Below, piece after piece: positions 6,162 to 15,067 of a DNA stretch of 64,000 nucleotides. Within the stretch, counting starts at the first letter, position 1; the number at the start of each line of letters is the position of its first letter. The translations under genes were made by a program, and so were the position numbers. This DNA comes from Clostridia bacterium (GTDB lineage: Bacteria > Bacillota > Clostridia > UMGS1810), in contig JAFQBA010000023.1 of assembly GCA_017416845.1 (NCBI GenBank), forward strand, positions 1 through 64,000, read 5' to 3'. A model generated the notes under the pieces. It was not told where the DNA came from. It saw only the letters and a program-made list of their open reading frames with translations, and did not search any database.

Positions 6162-8810
6162 TTAATGAGCATCATACCAGGTATCACCTGTGCCGGTTTC
6201 GGCAAGAAGAGTAGTTTTGAGCTTTGCTGCTTTTGTCATACATTCTTTCAGCAGTGTTGCCACTTCATTTGCTTCTTCTTTTAGTGTTTCTATGATAAGC
6301 TCATCATGAACCTGGAGTATAAGTCGAGATTTTAGGTTTCGCTCTTTCAATTCTCTGTGAACACTTACCATAGCTATTTTAATTATATCCGCTGCCGTTC
6401 CCTGAATAGGAGTGTTCATGGCAACTCTTTCGCCAAAAGATCTGGTCATAAAGTTTGATGATGAAATTTCAGGGATATATCTTCTTCTTCCAAACATGGT
6501 AGAAACATATCCGTTATCTTTTGCATTTTGAACTGTTGCGTCGAGATATTTTTTTACATTTGCATATTTTTCAAAATAATTTTCAATATATGCTTTGGCT
6601 TCTTTAACGCTTATATGCAGATCCTGAGAAAGAGAATAATCTCCCATTCCGTATACAATGCCAAAATTCACAGCCTTTGCTCTTGAACGAAGCAGGGGAG
6701 TAACGTCATCTTTTTCAACACCAAATACTCTTGATGCGGTTGATGCATGTATATCCTCGCCGTTTGTAAATGCCTCTATCATGTTTACATCGTCTGCCAT
6801 GTGTGCAAGTATTCGAAGCTCAATCTGGGAATAATCGGCATCTGTGAGAATGTAATCGCTGTTTTCGGGTACAAACATTTTTCGTATCTCTCTGCCTTCT
6901 TCTCTTCGCATGGGAATGTTTTGCAGGTTAGGTTCTGTAGAGCTTATTCTTCCTGTTGCTGTTACTGTTTGATTAAAGCTCGAATGTATTCTTCCCGTAT
7001 GGGGATTTATTACTGCAAGCAGTCCGTCGCCATAGGTGGATTTAAGCTTGGCGGCACTTCTGTATTCGAGAATTTTTTCAATAATGGGATGACTTGAGCG
7101 TAGCTTTTCAAGCACGGCTGCATCTGTGGAATAGCCGGTTTTTGTTTTTTTGATTATTTTAAGTTCAAGCTTTTCAAAAAGTATAATCCCAAGCTGTTTT
7201 GTGGAGTTAATATTAAATTCTTCTCCGGCAAGAGAATATATTTCTTTTTCGAGTACAGATATTTTTTCGGAAAGTGATTCGGTAAACTGCATAAGGCTAT
7301 CTTTGTTTACCTTAAATCCGCTTATTTCCATGTCTGCAAGCACACGAACAAGAGGAAGCTCGATGTCATAAAGAAGATGGTCCTGTTCGCATTCCTTAAT
7401 TTGCTCCTCTTCATATTCCTTCAACTTTTCTATTGCACAAAGCTCTGATGACACATATGAAATCAAATCTTTTTCATCAATTGTAAATATATCTTTTTTA
7501 TCTTTCCCCGAGCCAAACACTTCTTTTTCTGAAAGAAGCGGTGCAGAAATCAAATCGATGGCAATGCTTGCAATATCATATGTCGATTTTGACGGATTCA
7601 GCACATATGCTGCGATACCTATATCATAATATGAACTGTCAAATAATATGTCATACCTGTCAAGAACAAGCATAGTTTGTTTTATGTCTCCGGAAACCTT
7701 TAGCAGATTCTTGTCCTCAAAAACATTTTTAAGTATATTTGCAATATCGTACGGTGTGTTTGAATTGTCTGCGCGCATGAAATATATCTTATTTCCGCTT
7801 TTAAATGAAAAAGCGTCTATATCGTGGGATGCATACAACCGATATATGAGAACATCTTTAACCTCATCTATCAGTTTTTTCATAACTTCTTTATCTGATA
7901 TAATTTCAAAATCGGTATTATTTGTGATGCTTTCAGAGTCTCCTGCTGAGAGTTCCTTAAGAAACGCATTAAATTCAAGATTTATAAACAGCTCTGTGAG
8001 CTTAGGGATATTATAGGCTTTTCTTTCGTAATCGGAAATAGATGTATCAAGCTCAACATATCTGTCAATAGTACAAAGCTGTTTGCTGAGAAGTGCCATG
8101 TCCTTGCCGTCTTCAAGTTTCTTTCGAGCGGCAGGCTTAACAATGGCATCATTCAGATTTTCATATAAATTTTCAATTGATTTGAACTTTTGAATATATC
8201 CGAATGCGGTTTTTTCACCAATCCCTTTAACACCGGGAACGTTATCGGATGTATCTCCCATAAGCCCCTTTACATCTACAAATTCGGTTGGAGTAACTCC
8301 ATATTCTTCAAAAACTGCATTTGCATCATATGCGGTTGTTGTGGTTTGTCCCATGCGTGTTATGGTGAGCAAAATATCAGTATTATCTGAAGCAAGCTGC
8401 AAGTCGTCACGGTCACCGGTGAGAATGTGGCATTTTATTCCTTCTTCATCACACATTCTGCTCACGGTTCCTATGATATCGTCTGCCTCAAAGCCTTCTT
8501 TTTCAAGGATAGCTATATTCATGGCTTTGAGAACTTCTTTCATTACGGGCATCTGAACTTTGAGTTCATCAGGCATGCCCTTTCTTTGCGCCTTGTATTC
8601 TTTGAAAATATTGTGTCTGAAGGTGGGAGCTTTAAGGTCAAATGCAACACACATATAATCGGGATTTAAGTCTTCAATGTGTTTAAACATAATTTTCAGA
8701 AAACCGTATATTGCATTGGTAAACAGACCGTGTTTGTTTGTAAGCAGTCTTATACCGTAAAATGCTCTGTTTATTATACTGTTTCCGTCTATAATCAGTA
8801 AGTTTTTCAT
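6162..8810 (-). CDS. polA: DNA polymerase I
   Basis: An 882-residue protein of normal family A length. The N-terminal 5'-nuclease domain (about 1-300) starts with LLIIDGNSIINRAFYG and contains FEADDIIGT and GDTSDNVPG. The central 3'-5' exonuclease-like domain (about 310-490) lacks the expected DxE metal-binding motif, so proofreading is probably lost, as in many Gram-positives. The polymerase domain has DADYSQIELRILAH, the RAKAVNFGIVYG helix and QVHDELIIE. It fills Okazaki and repair gaps. ATG 8810 has an AAAGGA site; the 16 residues of the longer frame are unlikely. An extended -10 promoter lies upstream, and coaE and the transglycosylase follow. Confidence 0.96.
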   Translation of the reverse strand: MKNLLIIDGNSIINRAFYGIRLLTNKHGLFTNAIYGFLKIMFKHIEDLNPDYMCVAFDLKAPTFRHNIFKEYKAQRKGMPDELKVQMPVMKEVLKAMNIAILEKEGFEADDIIGTVSRMCDEEGIKCHILTGDRDDLQLASDNTDILLTITRMGQTTTTAYDANAVFEEYGVTPTEFVDVKGLMGDTSDNVPGVKGIGEKTAFGYIQKFKSIENLYENLNDAIVKPAARKKLEDGKDMALLSKQLCTIDRYVELDTSISDYERKAYNIPKLTELFINLEFNAFLKELSAGDSESITNNTDFEIISDKEVMKKLIDEVKDVLIYRLYASHDIDAFSFKSGNKIYFMRADNSNTPYDIANILKNVFEDKNLLKVSGDIKQTMLVLDRYDILFDSSYYDIGIAAYVLNPSKSTYDIASIAIDLISAPLLSEKEVFGSGKDKKDIFTIDEKDLISYVSSELCAIEKLKEYEEEQIKECEQDHLLYDIELPLVRVLADMEISGFKVNKDSLMQFTESLSEKISVLEKEIYSLAGEEFNINSTKQLGIILFEKLELKIIKKTKTGYSTDAAVLEKLRSSHPIIEKILEYRSAAKLKSTYGDGLLAVINPHTGRIHSSFNQTVTATGRISSTEPNLQNIPMRREEGREIRKMFVPENSDYILTDADYSQIELRILAHMADDVNMIEAFTNGEDIHASTASRVFGVEKDDVTPLLRSRAKAVNFGIVYGMGDYSLSQDLHISVKEAKAYIENYFEKYANVKKYLDATVQNAKDNGYVSTMFGRRRYIPEISSSNFMTRSFGERVAMNTPIQGTAADIIKIAMVSVHRELKERNLKSRLILQVHDELIIETLKEEANEVATLLKECMTKAAKLKTTLLAETGTGDTWYDAH

Positions 8811-8866
8811 ATTAACCGCATCCTTTGTCCGGATATAATGTGAATGTAAAAAATACATACTTTAAT

Positions 8867-8875
8867 ATTATAACA
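8867..8875 (-). promoter_or_regulatory. Extended -10 promoter of polA
   Basis: On the minus strand TGTTATAAT (TG-n-TATAAT) lies about 57 nt before the polA start. No convincing -35 box is seen, as is usual for extended -10 promoters. Confidence 0.4.
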
Positions 8876-8892
8876 CAAAAATCTGAATAATG

Positions 8893-10383
8893 CTACTGTT
8901 TTAGAGGATAAATTTTATTGATTTCTTCGCATATTTTTGTAAATGGTTCAACGCAGCTCGCTGTACCGCTTTTGCCATTTTCGCTAAATACTGCCATTGC
9001 ATATTTGGGGGCTGAGTATGGAAAAAACCCGCAAAACCATCCGTGAACTGCATATTCTCCGGAGGGGGTTTCCCATCCTGTTTCGGCGGAGCCTGTCTTC
9101 CCGGCTATTTCTGCTTCTGACATGCAAGCCTGTCTGGCGGTACCTGAGAGTACACATTCTCTCATCATTTTTCTCACAGCCTCAGCAGTCTGCTCAGATA
9201 CAACCCGGAATTTCATTTTGGCACTTTGGGGAATTGTCAGTGATATACTTTGCCTTATACCGTTGTTGGCTATTGTTGCTGCCATAATTGCAGCTTGAAG
9301 AGGTGTTATCAATATGTCTCCCTGACCAATGCTCATGTTTAAAATGTCCGATTCGCTGTATTCATCTTTTTTCATTATATTTCCTGATGCTTCTTCATTG
9401 TTAAAATTCAAATGAGTTTTTCCAAATCCGAATTTTTTTGCCATGTTGCAAAGCGCCTCTCCTCCAACTTTAAGCCCTGCATCATAAAAGGTGCAGTTAC
9501 ACGAATTTGCAAATCCTTCACTAAAAAGCTGGTAGCCATGACCGTCTTTTTTATGACAATTAAAAACATGAGAAGACGGAAGTCTTTTGTCATATGTTCC
9601 TGTACAATAATAATAGCTGTTCGTATCTTTAAAATCTTTTTCAAGAAGACTGCAAGCAGTAATTATTTTAAATACGCTTCCTGCATTATATTCGCAGATT
9701 GCTCTGTTAAGCAAGGGAGCATCTTCGGAAATCATTGCTTCTGATATGTCTGAGCTGTCAAAATCAGGACGACTTACCATGGCAATAACCTCAAATGTGT
9801 TTATGTCAATAATTACGGTTGCTCCTTTTGGAATATATTCATCCATTACAGTTTCGGCTATTCTTTGTATATGATAATCAATTGTGAGTTTAATACCGTC
9901 CTGTGATGGATTTATATTGTCTGTAGTTATGTCCGTGTTGTCAAGAGGGTTGCCTCCGGCATCTGATTCATAAAATATACTGAGAGTCTTATCGGTTTTC
10001 AGAATATTATCAAGCTTTTTTTCAACTCCTGAAAGACCGCTTCCGTCGGTGGCATTATAGCCAAGCAAATGACTTGCCGGTGAAGATTTTGAATATCTTG
10101 AAAACATAGGGAATATCTTTGAATCGCTAATGTATTTTTCAGATATTTTTCCTTTGGGAGTAAGGTTCAAAACTGATATTTTGCGGCTTGTGAGCGGTAT
10201 CATATTTCTGTCGAATATCTCTTTTCTCACCGAAGAAAAGACTACACTTGCTGAGGATTGTTGTTTTATTATACTTCGGCTTTGGCTACAATCTGATATG
10301 CCAATGTACAGTATTCTGATGCTGAGAACAATCAGAATAAATACAGTGCAAACGAATAAAGGAAGAATTCTCAATTTTTTCAT
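8893..10383 (-). CDS. Penicillin-binding protein, class B-type transpeptidase
   Basis: A 496-residue protein with one N-terminal membrane anchor (about residues 8-28), a reduced dimerisation region and a C-terminal transpeptidase domain. The penicillin-binding triad is complete: SVFK at about 236-239, SCN at 294-296 and KTG at 429-431. It should cross-link peptidoglycan outside the membrane. It is shorter than typical PBP2 or FtsI (around 600-700 residues) and has no PASTA repeats; the layout resembles the compact PbpA/SpoVD-like proteins of Clostridia. ATG 10383 is chosen over GTG 10392 because the AAAGG site abuts the GTG. It lies upstream of polA on the same strand. Confidence 0.88.
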   Translation of the reverse strand: MKKLRILPLFVCTVFILIVLSIRILYIGISDCSQSRSIIKQQSSASVVFSSVRKEIFDRNMIPLTSRKISVLNLTPKGKISEKYISDSKIFPMFSRYSKSSPASHLLGYNATDGSGLSGVEKKLDNILKTDKTLSIFYESDAGGNPLDNTDITTDNINPSQDGIKLTIDYHIQRIAETVMDEYIPKGATVIIDINTFEVIAMVSRPDFDSSDISEAMISEDAPLLNRAICEYNAGSVFKIITACSLLEKDFKDTNSYYYCTGTYDKRLPSSHVFNCHKKDGHGYQLFSEGFANSCNCTFYDAGLKVGGEALCNMAKKFGFGKTHLNFNNEEASGNIMKKDEYSESDILNMSIGQGDILITPLQAAIMAATIANNGIRQSISLTIPQSAKMKFRVVSEQTAEAVRKMMRECVLSGTARQACMSEAEIAGKTGSAETGWETPSGEYAVHGWFCGFFPYSAPKYAMAVFSENGKSGTASCVEPFTKICEEINKIYPLKQ

Positions 10384-10439
10384 ATTATTCACCCTTTAAT
10401 AAAATCCCCTATAATGGTTTTATTATTTATAAATTACTA

Positions 10440-10468
10440 TTGATTATTTTTTCTTTTGGGTGTACAAT
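10440..10468 (+). promoter_or_regulatory. Promoter of the small lipoprotein gene
   Basis: TTGATT at 10440-10445, a 17-base spacer and TACAAT at 10463-10468, 35 nt before the gene and divergent from the penicillin-binding protein gene. Confidence 0.55.
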
Positions 10469-10502
10469 GATTATATAAACAAAAGAAAGAAGGAAAAATA
10501 AA

Positions 10503-10961
10503 ATGAAATCTTTAAAGAGAATTATCAGTATTTTAGCCGCTATAAGCATAGTTGTCACATTTGTGGCGTGTTCTAAAGATTCGGCTGAAAAGAAGGCAAA
10601 ATCAGACTCTTCAAGCTCGTCAGATAAGCCTGCAAAGGAAAATACAAGCGGTAAAACGAATAATCCCGGCTCCGCTATACCGGTAGCTCCCGGGGCTAAT
10701 CCTTCTCAGGACGGTTCTGCTGACGCCGGAACTTCGACGGGGGGTAAGTATTCCGGTGTAGAGACATATATCAATGATAACGGTAACACTGCAGCCAAAA
10801 CGGAAGCAGGTGTTGAGGTGGAACTTACAACTGAAAATTTTAATGCTCTTATGAATGAATATATGACAATTCAAGGTTCCGGTTCAGAAAGAGAAAAAGA
10901 GCTTCTTGATCAGCTTCAGATATTTTTTGACAATATGGCTGCTCCGGAAAGTGCTGAGTAA
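10503..10961 (+). CDS. Small putative lipoprotein, function unknown
   Basis: A 152-residue secreted protein. Residues 1-22 form a lipoprotein signal with a lipobox-like FVAC around Cys23, so it should be lipidated and held on the outer face of the membrane. A linker rich in Ser, Lys, Asp and Asn (about 24-95) follows, then a short acidic helical region ending in a likely amphipathic helix. I recognise no domain. The gene has its own promoter, an AAGAAAGGA ribosome site and its own terminator, so it is monocistronic. Its place divergent from the transpeptidase gene hints at an envelope role but does not prove it. Confidence 0.75.
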   Translation: MKSLKRIISILAAISIVVTFVACSKDSAEKKAKSDSSSSSDKPAKENTSGKTNNPGSAIPVAPGANPSQDGSADAGTSTGGKYSGVETYINDNGNTAAKTEAGVEVELTTENFNALMNEYMTIQGSGSEREKELLDQLQIFFDNMAAPESAE

Positions 10962-10981
10962 AAAATTAATTATATTAAGAA

Positions 10982-11018
10982 AAAAAGCAGAAACGATTTA
11001 AATTCGTTTCTGCTTTTT
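10982..11018. terminator. Bidirectional terminator
   Basis: GCAGAAACGA and TCGTTTCTGC arms with a 7-nt loop, an A-run before and a T-run after. It separates the lipoprotein gene (plus) from the converging RpiB-like gene (minus). Confidence 0.88.
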
Positions 11019-11043
11019 ACATGTAGTGAAACTAAGGTTTAAA

Positions 11044-11682
11044 TTAGCCGACAATTGATTTTACACATTCTGCAATTGCATCATCCTGGCAGTTTGCAAA
11101 GAAAAGCGCTTTAAATTTTTCACCGCCGAGAGCACCTTTAACAAGATCCTGATCGAGGTTCTTGAGAATGTAGATAAGGTCATTGTGAGTAACCTTTTTA
11201 ACTTCATTAAGGATTTTTGCGTTTCTCTGTTCGGGAACAGCTCTTTCTTTGGGATAACCACCGCCCCATTCTTCGACAAAGAGTTTTTCAAATACATAAC
11301 CGAGGTTAAGCTCTGCACCCCAACCCCAACCTTTTGCAAAGGGCATTGCAATACAGTTGCCGTTGTTAACCTGTGTAAACTGATATGCATCAGTAGGATC
11401 TACAACATGTCCGCAAAGAACACCGGGGAATGAGTTACATGCAAGCATTGCACCCTCGCCTGTGCCACAACCGGTAATAACCAGATCGCATGCCTTTGAA
11501 TTGAGAAGAACAGCTGCAAGAATACCAATCTGAACATATGTAAGCTGAGCTTCATCTTCTGCTGAATACATACCGTAGTTGTATACTTCGTGACCGAGAG
11601 GTTCAACTACCTTTTTGAGTGTATCAACGATGATACCGTTTTTAGCCGCCTGGCTGTTTTCATTGATTAAAGCAATTTTCAT
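11044..11682 (-). CDS. RpiB/LacA/LacB family sugar-phosphate isomerase
   Basis: A 212-residue protein of the RpiB/LacAB family, which interconverts aldose and ketose phosphates. It has the family start (KIALINENS), a HEVYNYG segment, and the active-site type motif TGCGTGEG with its cysteine. It is longer than standard RpiB (about 145-150 residues) by some 60 C-terminal residues, a variant seen in Clostridia whose sugar substrate is not established. ATG 11682 has a GAGGT site 8 nt upstream. It lies downstream of the Sfp-type gene on the same strand with an 81-nt gap. The substrate cannot be read from context. Confidence 0.82.
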   Translation of the reverse strand: MKIALINENSQAAKNGIIVDTLKKVVEPLGHEVYNYGMYSAEDEAQLTYVQIGILAAVLLNSKACDLVITGCGTGEGAMLACNSFPGVLCGHVVDPTDAYQFTQVNNGNCIAMPFAKGWGWGAELNLGYVFEKLFVEEWGGGYPKERAVPEQRNAKILNEVKKVTHNDLIYILKNLDQDLVKGALGGEKFKALFFANCQDDAIAECVKSIVG

Positions 11683-11763
11683 TATGTTTACCTCATTTCT
11701 GATTATAATCAAATATATTATACTACATTTGTTTTAAAAGTTCAACTGCTTTTCTTATTAATT

Positions 11764-12429
11764 TTAAAAATTAATAAGCTGATGGATTAGATTTATTCGT
11801 TCAGGCACGGTTTCTTTGGGTAAATTATATCCGCATACAGAAATCTTGTAAGAGGGAAGATCAAATTCAAGAAAATTCAATCCGTGTACATCGTTTAGAA
11901 GATGGGGCTCTTGATTGAGAATCAGGGTTGAATCAGGAAACCCTGATATTCCCTTGCCGGTAAATTTTACATAGCTTTCCTTAAGAGTCCATATTCTGAA
12001 AAATTCGTTTCTCTGCTCTTCAGGTGTGCTTTTTGAAAAAATATGGTCATATTCAGTCTTATTAAAATATCTTTTGGCAAGTCGTGGATTGAATTCGGTT
12101 ATTTCTTCAATATCTGCACCCACATCAGAATCTGATATTGCACAAACGGCAAAAGTTCCCGAGTGGGAGAGACTGAAGTGAATATCTGAATTTTTTATGT
12201 AGGGTTTTCCGTTTGGATGTTTGTCAAATATGAGGGAGTCAATATCTGCCCCAAGACTTTTTAATCCTCCACAAAGAGTAATCCATGCTCCCACAGACAA
12301 ATTTCCTGCATTGCGTTTTTTTAACGATACAGCTTTTTTTCGACGGTGTGGGGGAAGACGTTTCATTGCCGCTTCGAGCAATGTGTCATTATTAAATACT
12401 GATGTATCTGAATATAATAGCTTTAGCAT
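11764..12429 (-). CDS. 4'-phosphopantetheinyl transferase (Sfp superfamily)
   Basis: A 221-residue Sfp-type enzyme that moves the phosphopantetheine arm of CoA onto a serine of carrier proteins. The family motifs are clear: HFSLSHSG, VGADIEE with the metal-binding Asp/Glu, and WTLKESYVKFTGKG. Length matches Sfp (about 225) rather than AcpS (about 120). No polyketide or non-ribosomal peptide synthetase gene is in the window, so its carrier protein is unknown; it may serve a distant cluster or the fatty-acid carrier. It begins beside the large noncoding region at 12430-13085. Confidence 0.9.
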   Translation of the reverse strand: MLKLLYSDTSVFNNDTLLEAAMKRLPPHRRKKAVSLKKRNAGNLSVGAWITLCGGLKSLGADIDSLIFDKHPNGKPYIKNSDIHFSLSHSGTFAVCAISDSDVGADIEEITEFNPRLAKRYFNKTEYDHIFSKSTPEEQRNEFFRIWTLKESYVKFTGKGISGFPDSTLILNQEPHLLNDVHGLNFLEFDLPSYKISVCGYNLPKETVPERINLIHQLINF

Positions 12430-12626
12430 TAATTATTTCACCACCTGATTGAAGTATTGACATTTAAATTCTTATAAGGTTGAGGCTAAGAATATAGTAA
12501 TTAAAATTATCGATAAGTGTATTTTTATTTTATCACAGAAGGTATATTCTTTTCAATATCTATTTGGCAAAAAAGAACAAAAATTGTATTATTTTTTGAC
12601 TAAAATAACATATTAAGAGTATTTGA

Positions 12627-12697
12627 ATATCCACATATCCACAAGGTTTTCCACATTGGGATTTCGCTAAAACAGGGGATTTGCCGAGTTTTCCACA
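12627..12697 (+). other. Cluster of four DnaA-box-like sites
   Basis: Four 9-mers one mismatch from TTATCCACA lie in the same orientation: ATATCCACA at 12627-12635, ATATCCACA at 12635-12643, TTTTCCACA at 12647-12655 and TTTTCCACA at 12689-12697. They sit in a 650-bp AT-rich noncoding region. DnaA binding is inferred; no dnaA, dnaN or other origin-linked gene is nearby, so an origin is not claimed. The rest of 12430-12626 is AT-rich with no recognisable feature. Confidence 0.4.
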
Positions 12698-12808
12698 CTT
12701 GTTTTTTGGAAAATTCGGTCGAAAAATATGTCTCCTGTTTTTGTGTTTTTTCCGTTCATTTTATCTTTATTAAACTAAAAAACTACAAAAATTTTTTTAT
12801 GAATTTTA

Positions 12809-12936
12809 ATGCATTGCAAAATCAGCAAAACATCTGGAAACGTTGCGGCACAAGGCGTACGCTGTTTTGAATAAAAATGTCAAAAGATGCATAAAACTGA
12901 CAAAAGCCAGTGACTGTGCCGTTTTGAGCAATGCAT
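12809..12936. repeat. Nested inverted repeat in the ctsR upstream region
   Basis: ATGCATTGC at 12809-12817 pairs with GCAATGCAT at 12928-12936. CGGCACA at 12846-12852 pairs with TGTGCCG at 12915-12921, and CAAAAC near 12825 can alternatively pair with GTTTTG at 12921-12926. The 128-base unit ends 31 bases before the ctsR promoter. It may be a structured RNA, a repeat element or a protein-binding region; I cannot tell which. Confidence 0.4.
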
Positions 12937-12967
12937 GAAATTATTTTTGAAAATTTTAAAAAAAGAC

Positions 12968-12996
12968 TTGACAAAATAGAGTTTTAGTTGTATAAT
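12968..12996 (+). promoter_or_regulatory. Promoter of the ctsR-mcsA-mcsB-clpC operon
   Basis: Perfect TTGACA at 12968-12973 and TATAAT at 12991-12996 with a 17-base spacer. A CtsR operator overlaps the expected start of transcription. Confidence 0.9.
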
Positions 12997-13006
12997 GCCA
13001 TTGAAA

Positions 13007-13023
13007 GGTCAAAGAAAGTCAAA
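13007..13023 (+). promoter_or_regulatory. CtsR operator
   Basis: GGTCAAA GAA AGTCAAA matches the tandem heptamer consensus for CtsR (A/GGTCAAA, NAN, A/GGTCAAA). It lies just downstream of the -10 box, so CtsR should block transcription of its own operon until heat or protein stress inactivates it. Confidence 0.93.
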
Positions 13024-13085
13024 GTCTAAAATTATGAAATGTCTATATAATGTTGAAAATTCATACAGAAAGGACTGATGTAACC

Positions 13086-13535
13086 ATGAAAATGAGCGAT
13101 ACAATTGAAAATTTTATCCGCGAGCTTTTTGAGGATGAAAACAGTATTGAGCTTAAAAGGAATGAACTTGCAGGATATTTTAACTGTGTTCCAAGTCAGA
13201 TTAATTATGTCATCCAAACACGTTTTACTACCGAAAGGGGATATATTGTTGAAAGCAGACGTGGCGGTGGAGGTCACATAAAAATTACCAGAGTGTCCAT
13301 GACACGCAATGACGGTATACGTCATGTTTTGGCAAACATCGGTGATTCTCTTGACGTTCTCACTGCGGAAGCGCTTATAAACACTTTGTATATGAATGAA
13401 TCACTTGGTAAAGAGCAGGCTAAGCTCATTTTGGCAGCATGCTCCAATAATGCGCTTTCTCCGGTGTCGGATGGAGTTTTAAAAAACAGAATAAGAGCAA
13501 GTATATTTAAAAATTTATTGTTAATGTTTATATAA
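13086..13535 (+). CDS. ctsR: Heat-shock repressor CtsR
   Basis: A 149-residue class III heat-shock repressor. The N-terminal winged helix-turn-helix has the family pattern (IENFIRELFE, CVPSQINYVIQTRF) and the glycine-rich RGGGGHIKI wing that acts as the heat sensor in CtsR. The C-terminal part is the dimerisation region targeted by McsB and ClpCP in Bacillus. ATG 13086 is favoured by the AAAGGA site; the frame from 13050 would start inside the leader. The operator directly upstream indicates autoregulation, and the mcsA gene follows after 14 nt. Confidence 0.95.
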   Translation: MKMSDTIENFIRELFEDENSIELKRNELAGYFNCVPSQINYVIQTRFTTERGYIVESRRGGGGHIKITRVSMTRNDGIRHVLANIGDSLDVLTAEALINTLYMNESLGKEQAKLILAACSNNALSPVSDGVLKNRIRASIFKNLLLMFI

Positions 13536-13549
13536 GGAGGTCGATTTAT

Positions 13550-14053
13550 ATGTTATGTTCAAATTGCGGCAATAAAAATGCCAGCTTTCATTACAAATCT
13601 GTTAGTAACGGCAAATATACCGAACTTCATCTTTGCAGAGAATGTGCATCGAAGCTTGGGTATATAAAAGATAATGACAATATTTTTAACCTTACAAGTG
13701 TGTTCGGAGATTTTCTCTCAGTTCCAAAATCTGCTCCTGCTCAGGTTGCCAAATGTCCAAATTGTGCAACTGATTTTGATACCGTAAGACGAACGGGCTT
13801 TCTCGGGTGTGATAAATGTTATGAGGCGTTTGCTCCCGTCGTTGAGGCTATGTTGTCAAAAATTCAGCCCGGAACGGTGCATAAGGGTAAGCTCAGCGGA
13901 ACAGACGGCAAAAAAATTGAAAGAGATAATACACTTAAAAATCTTAAAGAAGATTTAAAACGTGCTGTTATTGAAGAAAAATATGAAGAGGCGGCAATCC
14001 TCAGAGATAAAATTAAAGAATTTGAAGCAAAGGAGGATGAAAAAAATGGCTAA
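13550..14053 (+). CDS. mcsA: McsA, activator of the arginine kinase McsB
   Basis: A 167-residue protein with paired CxxC zinc-binding motifs (CSNC, CREC, CPNC, CDKC) in the first 100 residues and a C-terminal UVR motif (about 133-162, KRAVIEEKYEEAAILRDKI). In Bacillus McsA binds McsB and stimulates its arginine kinase activity, marking proteins for ClpCP. The gene has a strong AGGAGG site and overlaps the start of mcsB by 8 nt, which supports translational coupling and a fixed ratio of the two partners. Confidence 0.93.
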   Translation: MLCSNCGNKNASFHYKSVSNGKYTELHLCRECASKLGYIKDNDNIFNLTSVFGDFLSVPKSAPAQVAKCPNCATDFDTVRRTGFLGCDKCYEAFAPVVEAMLSKIQPGTVHKGKLSGTDGKKIERDNTLKNLKEDLKRAVIEEKYEEAAILRDKIKEFEAKEDEKNG

Positions 14054-15062
14054 ATGGTATATTGATGACGGTTCGCAAAGTGATGTTGTTCTCAGCACAC
14101 GCATACGTCTTGCACGAAATCTCAAGGGGTTTCCGTTTCCCAACAAAATGAATGCAGATGATGCAAAACGTGTTATAGATACGGTTGAGGCGGCTCTGGA
14201 AGAAATGAACTATACCTTTACAAAGATTGATCTTCCTGCCATGACAGAAGAACAGCGACGCAAACTTGTTGAAGAAAGATATATCAGTCCTGCTTTCGCA
14301 TCCTCTAAACTCCCATGTGCCGCTTACATCAGCGAAGATGAAAATGTCAGTATTATGGTAAATGAAGAGGACCACATCCGCATTCAATGTATTTATGCGG
14401 GATTTGAAGATAAAAAAGCATATGATCTTATAGAAAAAGTGGATGGTTATCTTGCAGAAAGACTGGATTATGCAGTACATGAAAAATACGGATATCTTAC
14501 ATCATGTCTTACCAATGTCGGTACGGGAATGAGGCTTTCTTATATGGTGCGTCTTCCTGCAATTGCCATGAGCGGTGCATCGGAGAGTGTGTTTGCGACA
14601 ATCGGCAAGCTTGGTGTTACTGTAAGGGGTATGTATGGAGAGGGGAGCAAATCGACAGGTCATATTTTCCAGCTTTCCAATCAGACCACCCTGGGAAGAA
14701 GAGAGAGTGAAATCGTTTCTGAACTTGGTGAGATTATTAATAATGTGATTTCCAAGGAACGAGAGCTCAGGGAAGCTCTTTTTGAAAAGAACGGTACGGC
14801 TCTTGAAGACAGAATAATGCGCTCATGGGCAATATTGTCCAATGCACGGATTTTACAAAGTCAGGAAATGATTCAAAGAATTTCTGATGTAAGCCTCGGT
14901 ATTAGTCTCGGTATTATTAAAAATATCGATTCGAAGGACATAAACGCCATAATGATAACGGCTTCACCTGCTCACATAATCGCAAATTATGAAACAAATG
15001 AGGCTGTGGAAAGAGATGTTATCAGAGCGAGAATTGTAAGAGAAGCATTTCAAAGGAGGTAA
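14046..15062 (+). CDS. mcsB: Protein-arginine kinase McsB
   Basis: A 338-residue kinase related to phosphagen kinases. It has the start pattern VVLSTRIRLARNLKGFPFP, the loop NEEDHIRIQ and GSKSTGHIFQLSNQTTLG near residues 200-220. McsB phosphorylates arginines on CtsR and on misfolded proteins so that ClpC can capture them. ATG 14046 is set by an AGGAGG site inside the end of mcsA; the 28 extra residues of the longer frame are part of the mcsA coding region. clpC follows after 5 nt. Confidence 0.95.
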   Translation: MAKWYIDDGSQSDVVLSTRIRLARNLKGFPFPNKMNADDAKRVIDTVEAALEEMNYTFTKIDLPAMTEEQRRKLVEERYISPAFASSKLPCAAYISEDENVSIMVNEEDHIRIQCIYAGFEDKKAYDLIEKVDGYLAERLDYAVHEKYGYLTSCLTNVGTGMRLSYMVRLPAIAMSGASESVFATIGKLGVTVRGMYGEGSKSTGHIFQLSNQTTLGRRESEIVSELGEIINNVISKERELREALFEKNGTALEDRIMRSWAILSNARILQSQEMIQRISDVSLGISLGIIKNIDSKDINAIMITASPAHIIANYETNEAVERDVIRARIVREAFQRR

Positions 15063-15067
15063 TATAA

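Noticed and set aside
12430-13085. Chromosomal origin of replication
   Set aside because: DnaA-box-like sites are present, but none of the usual oriC-linked genes (dnaA, dnaN, recF, gyrB) is nearby.
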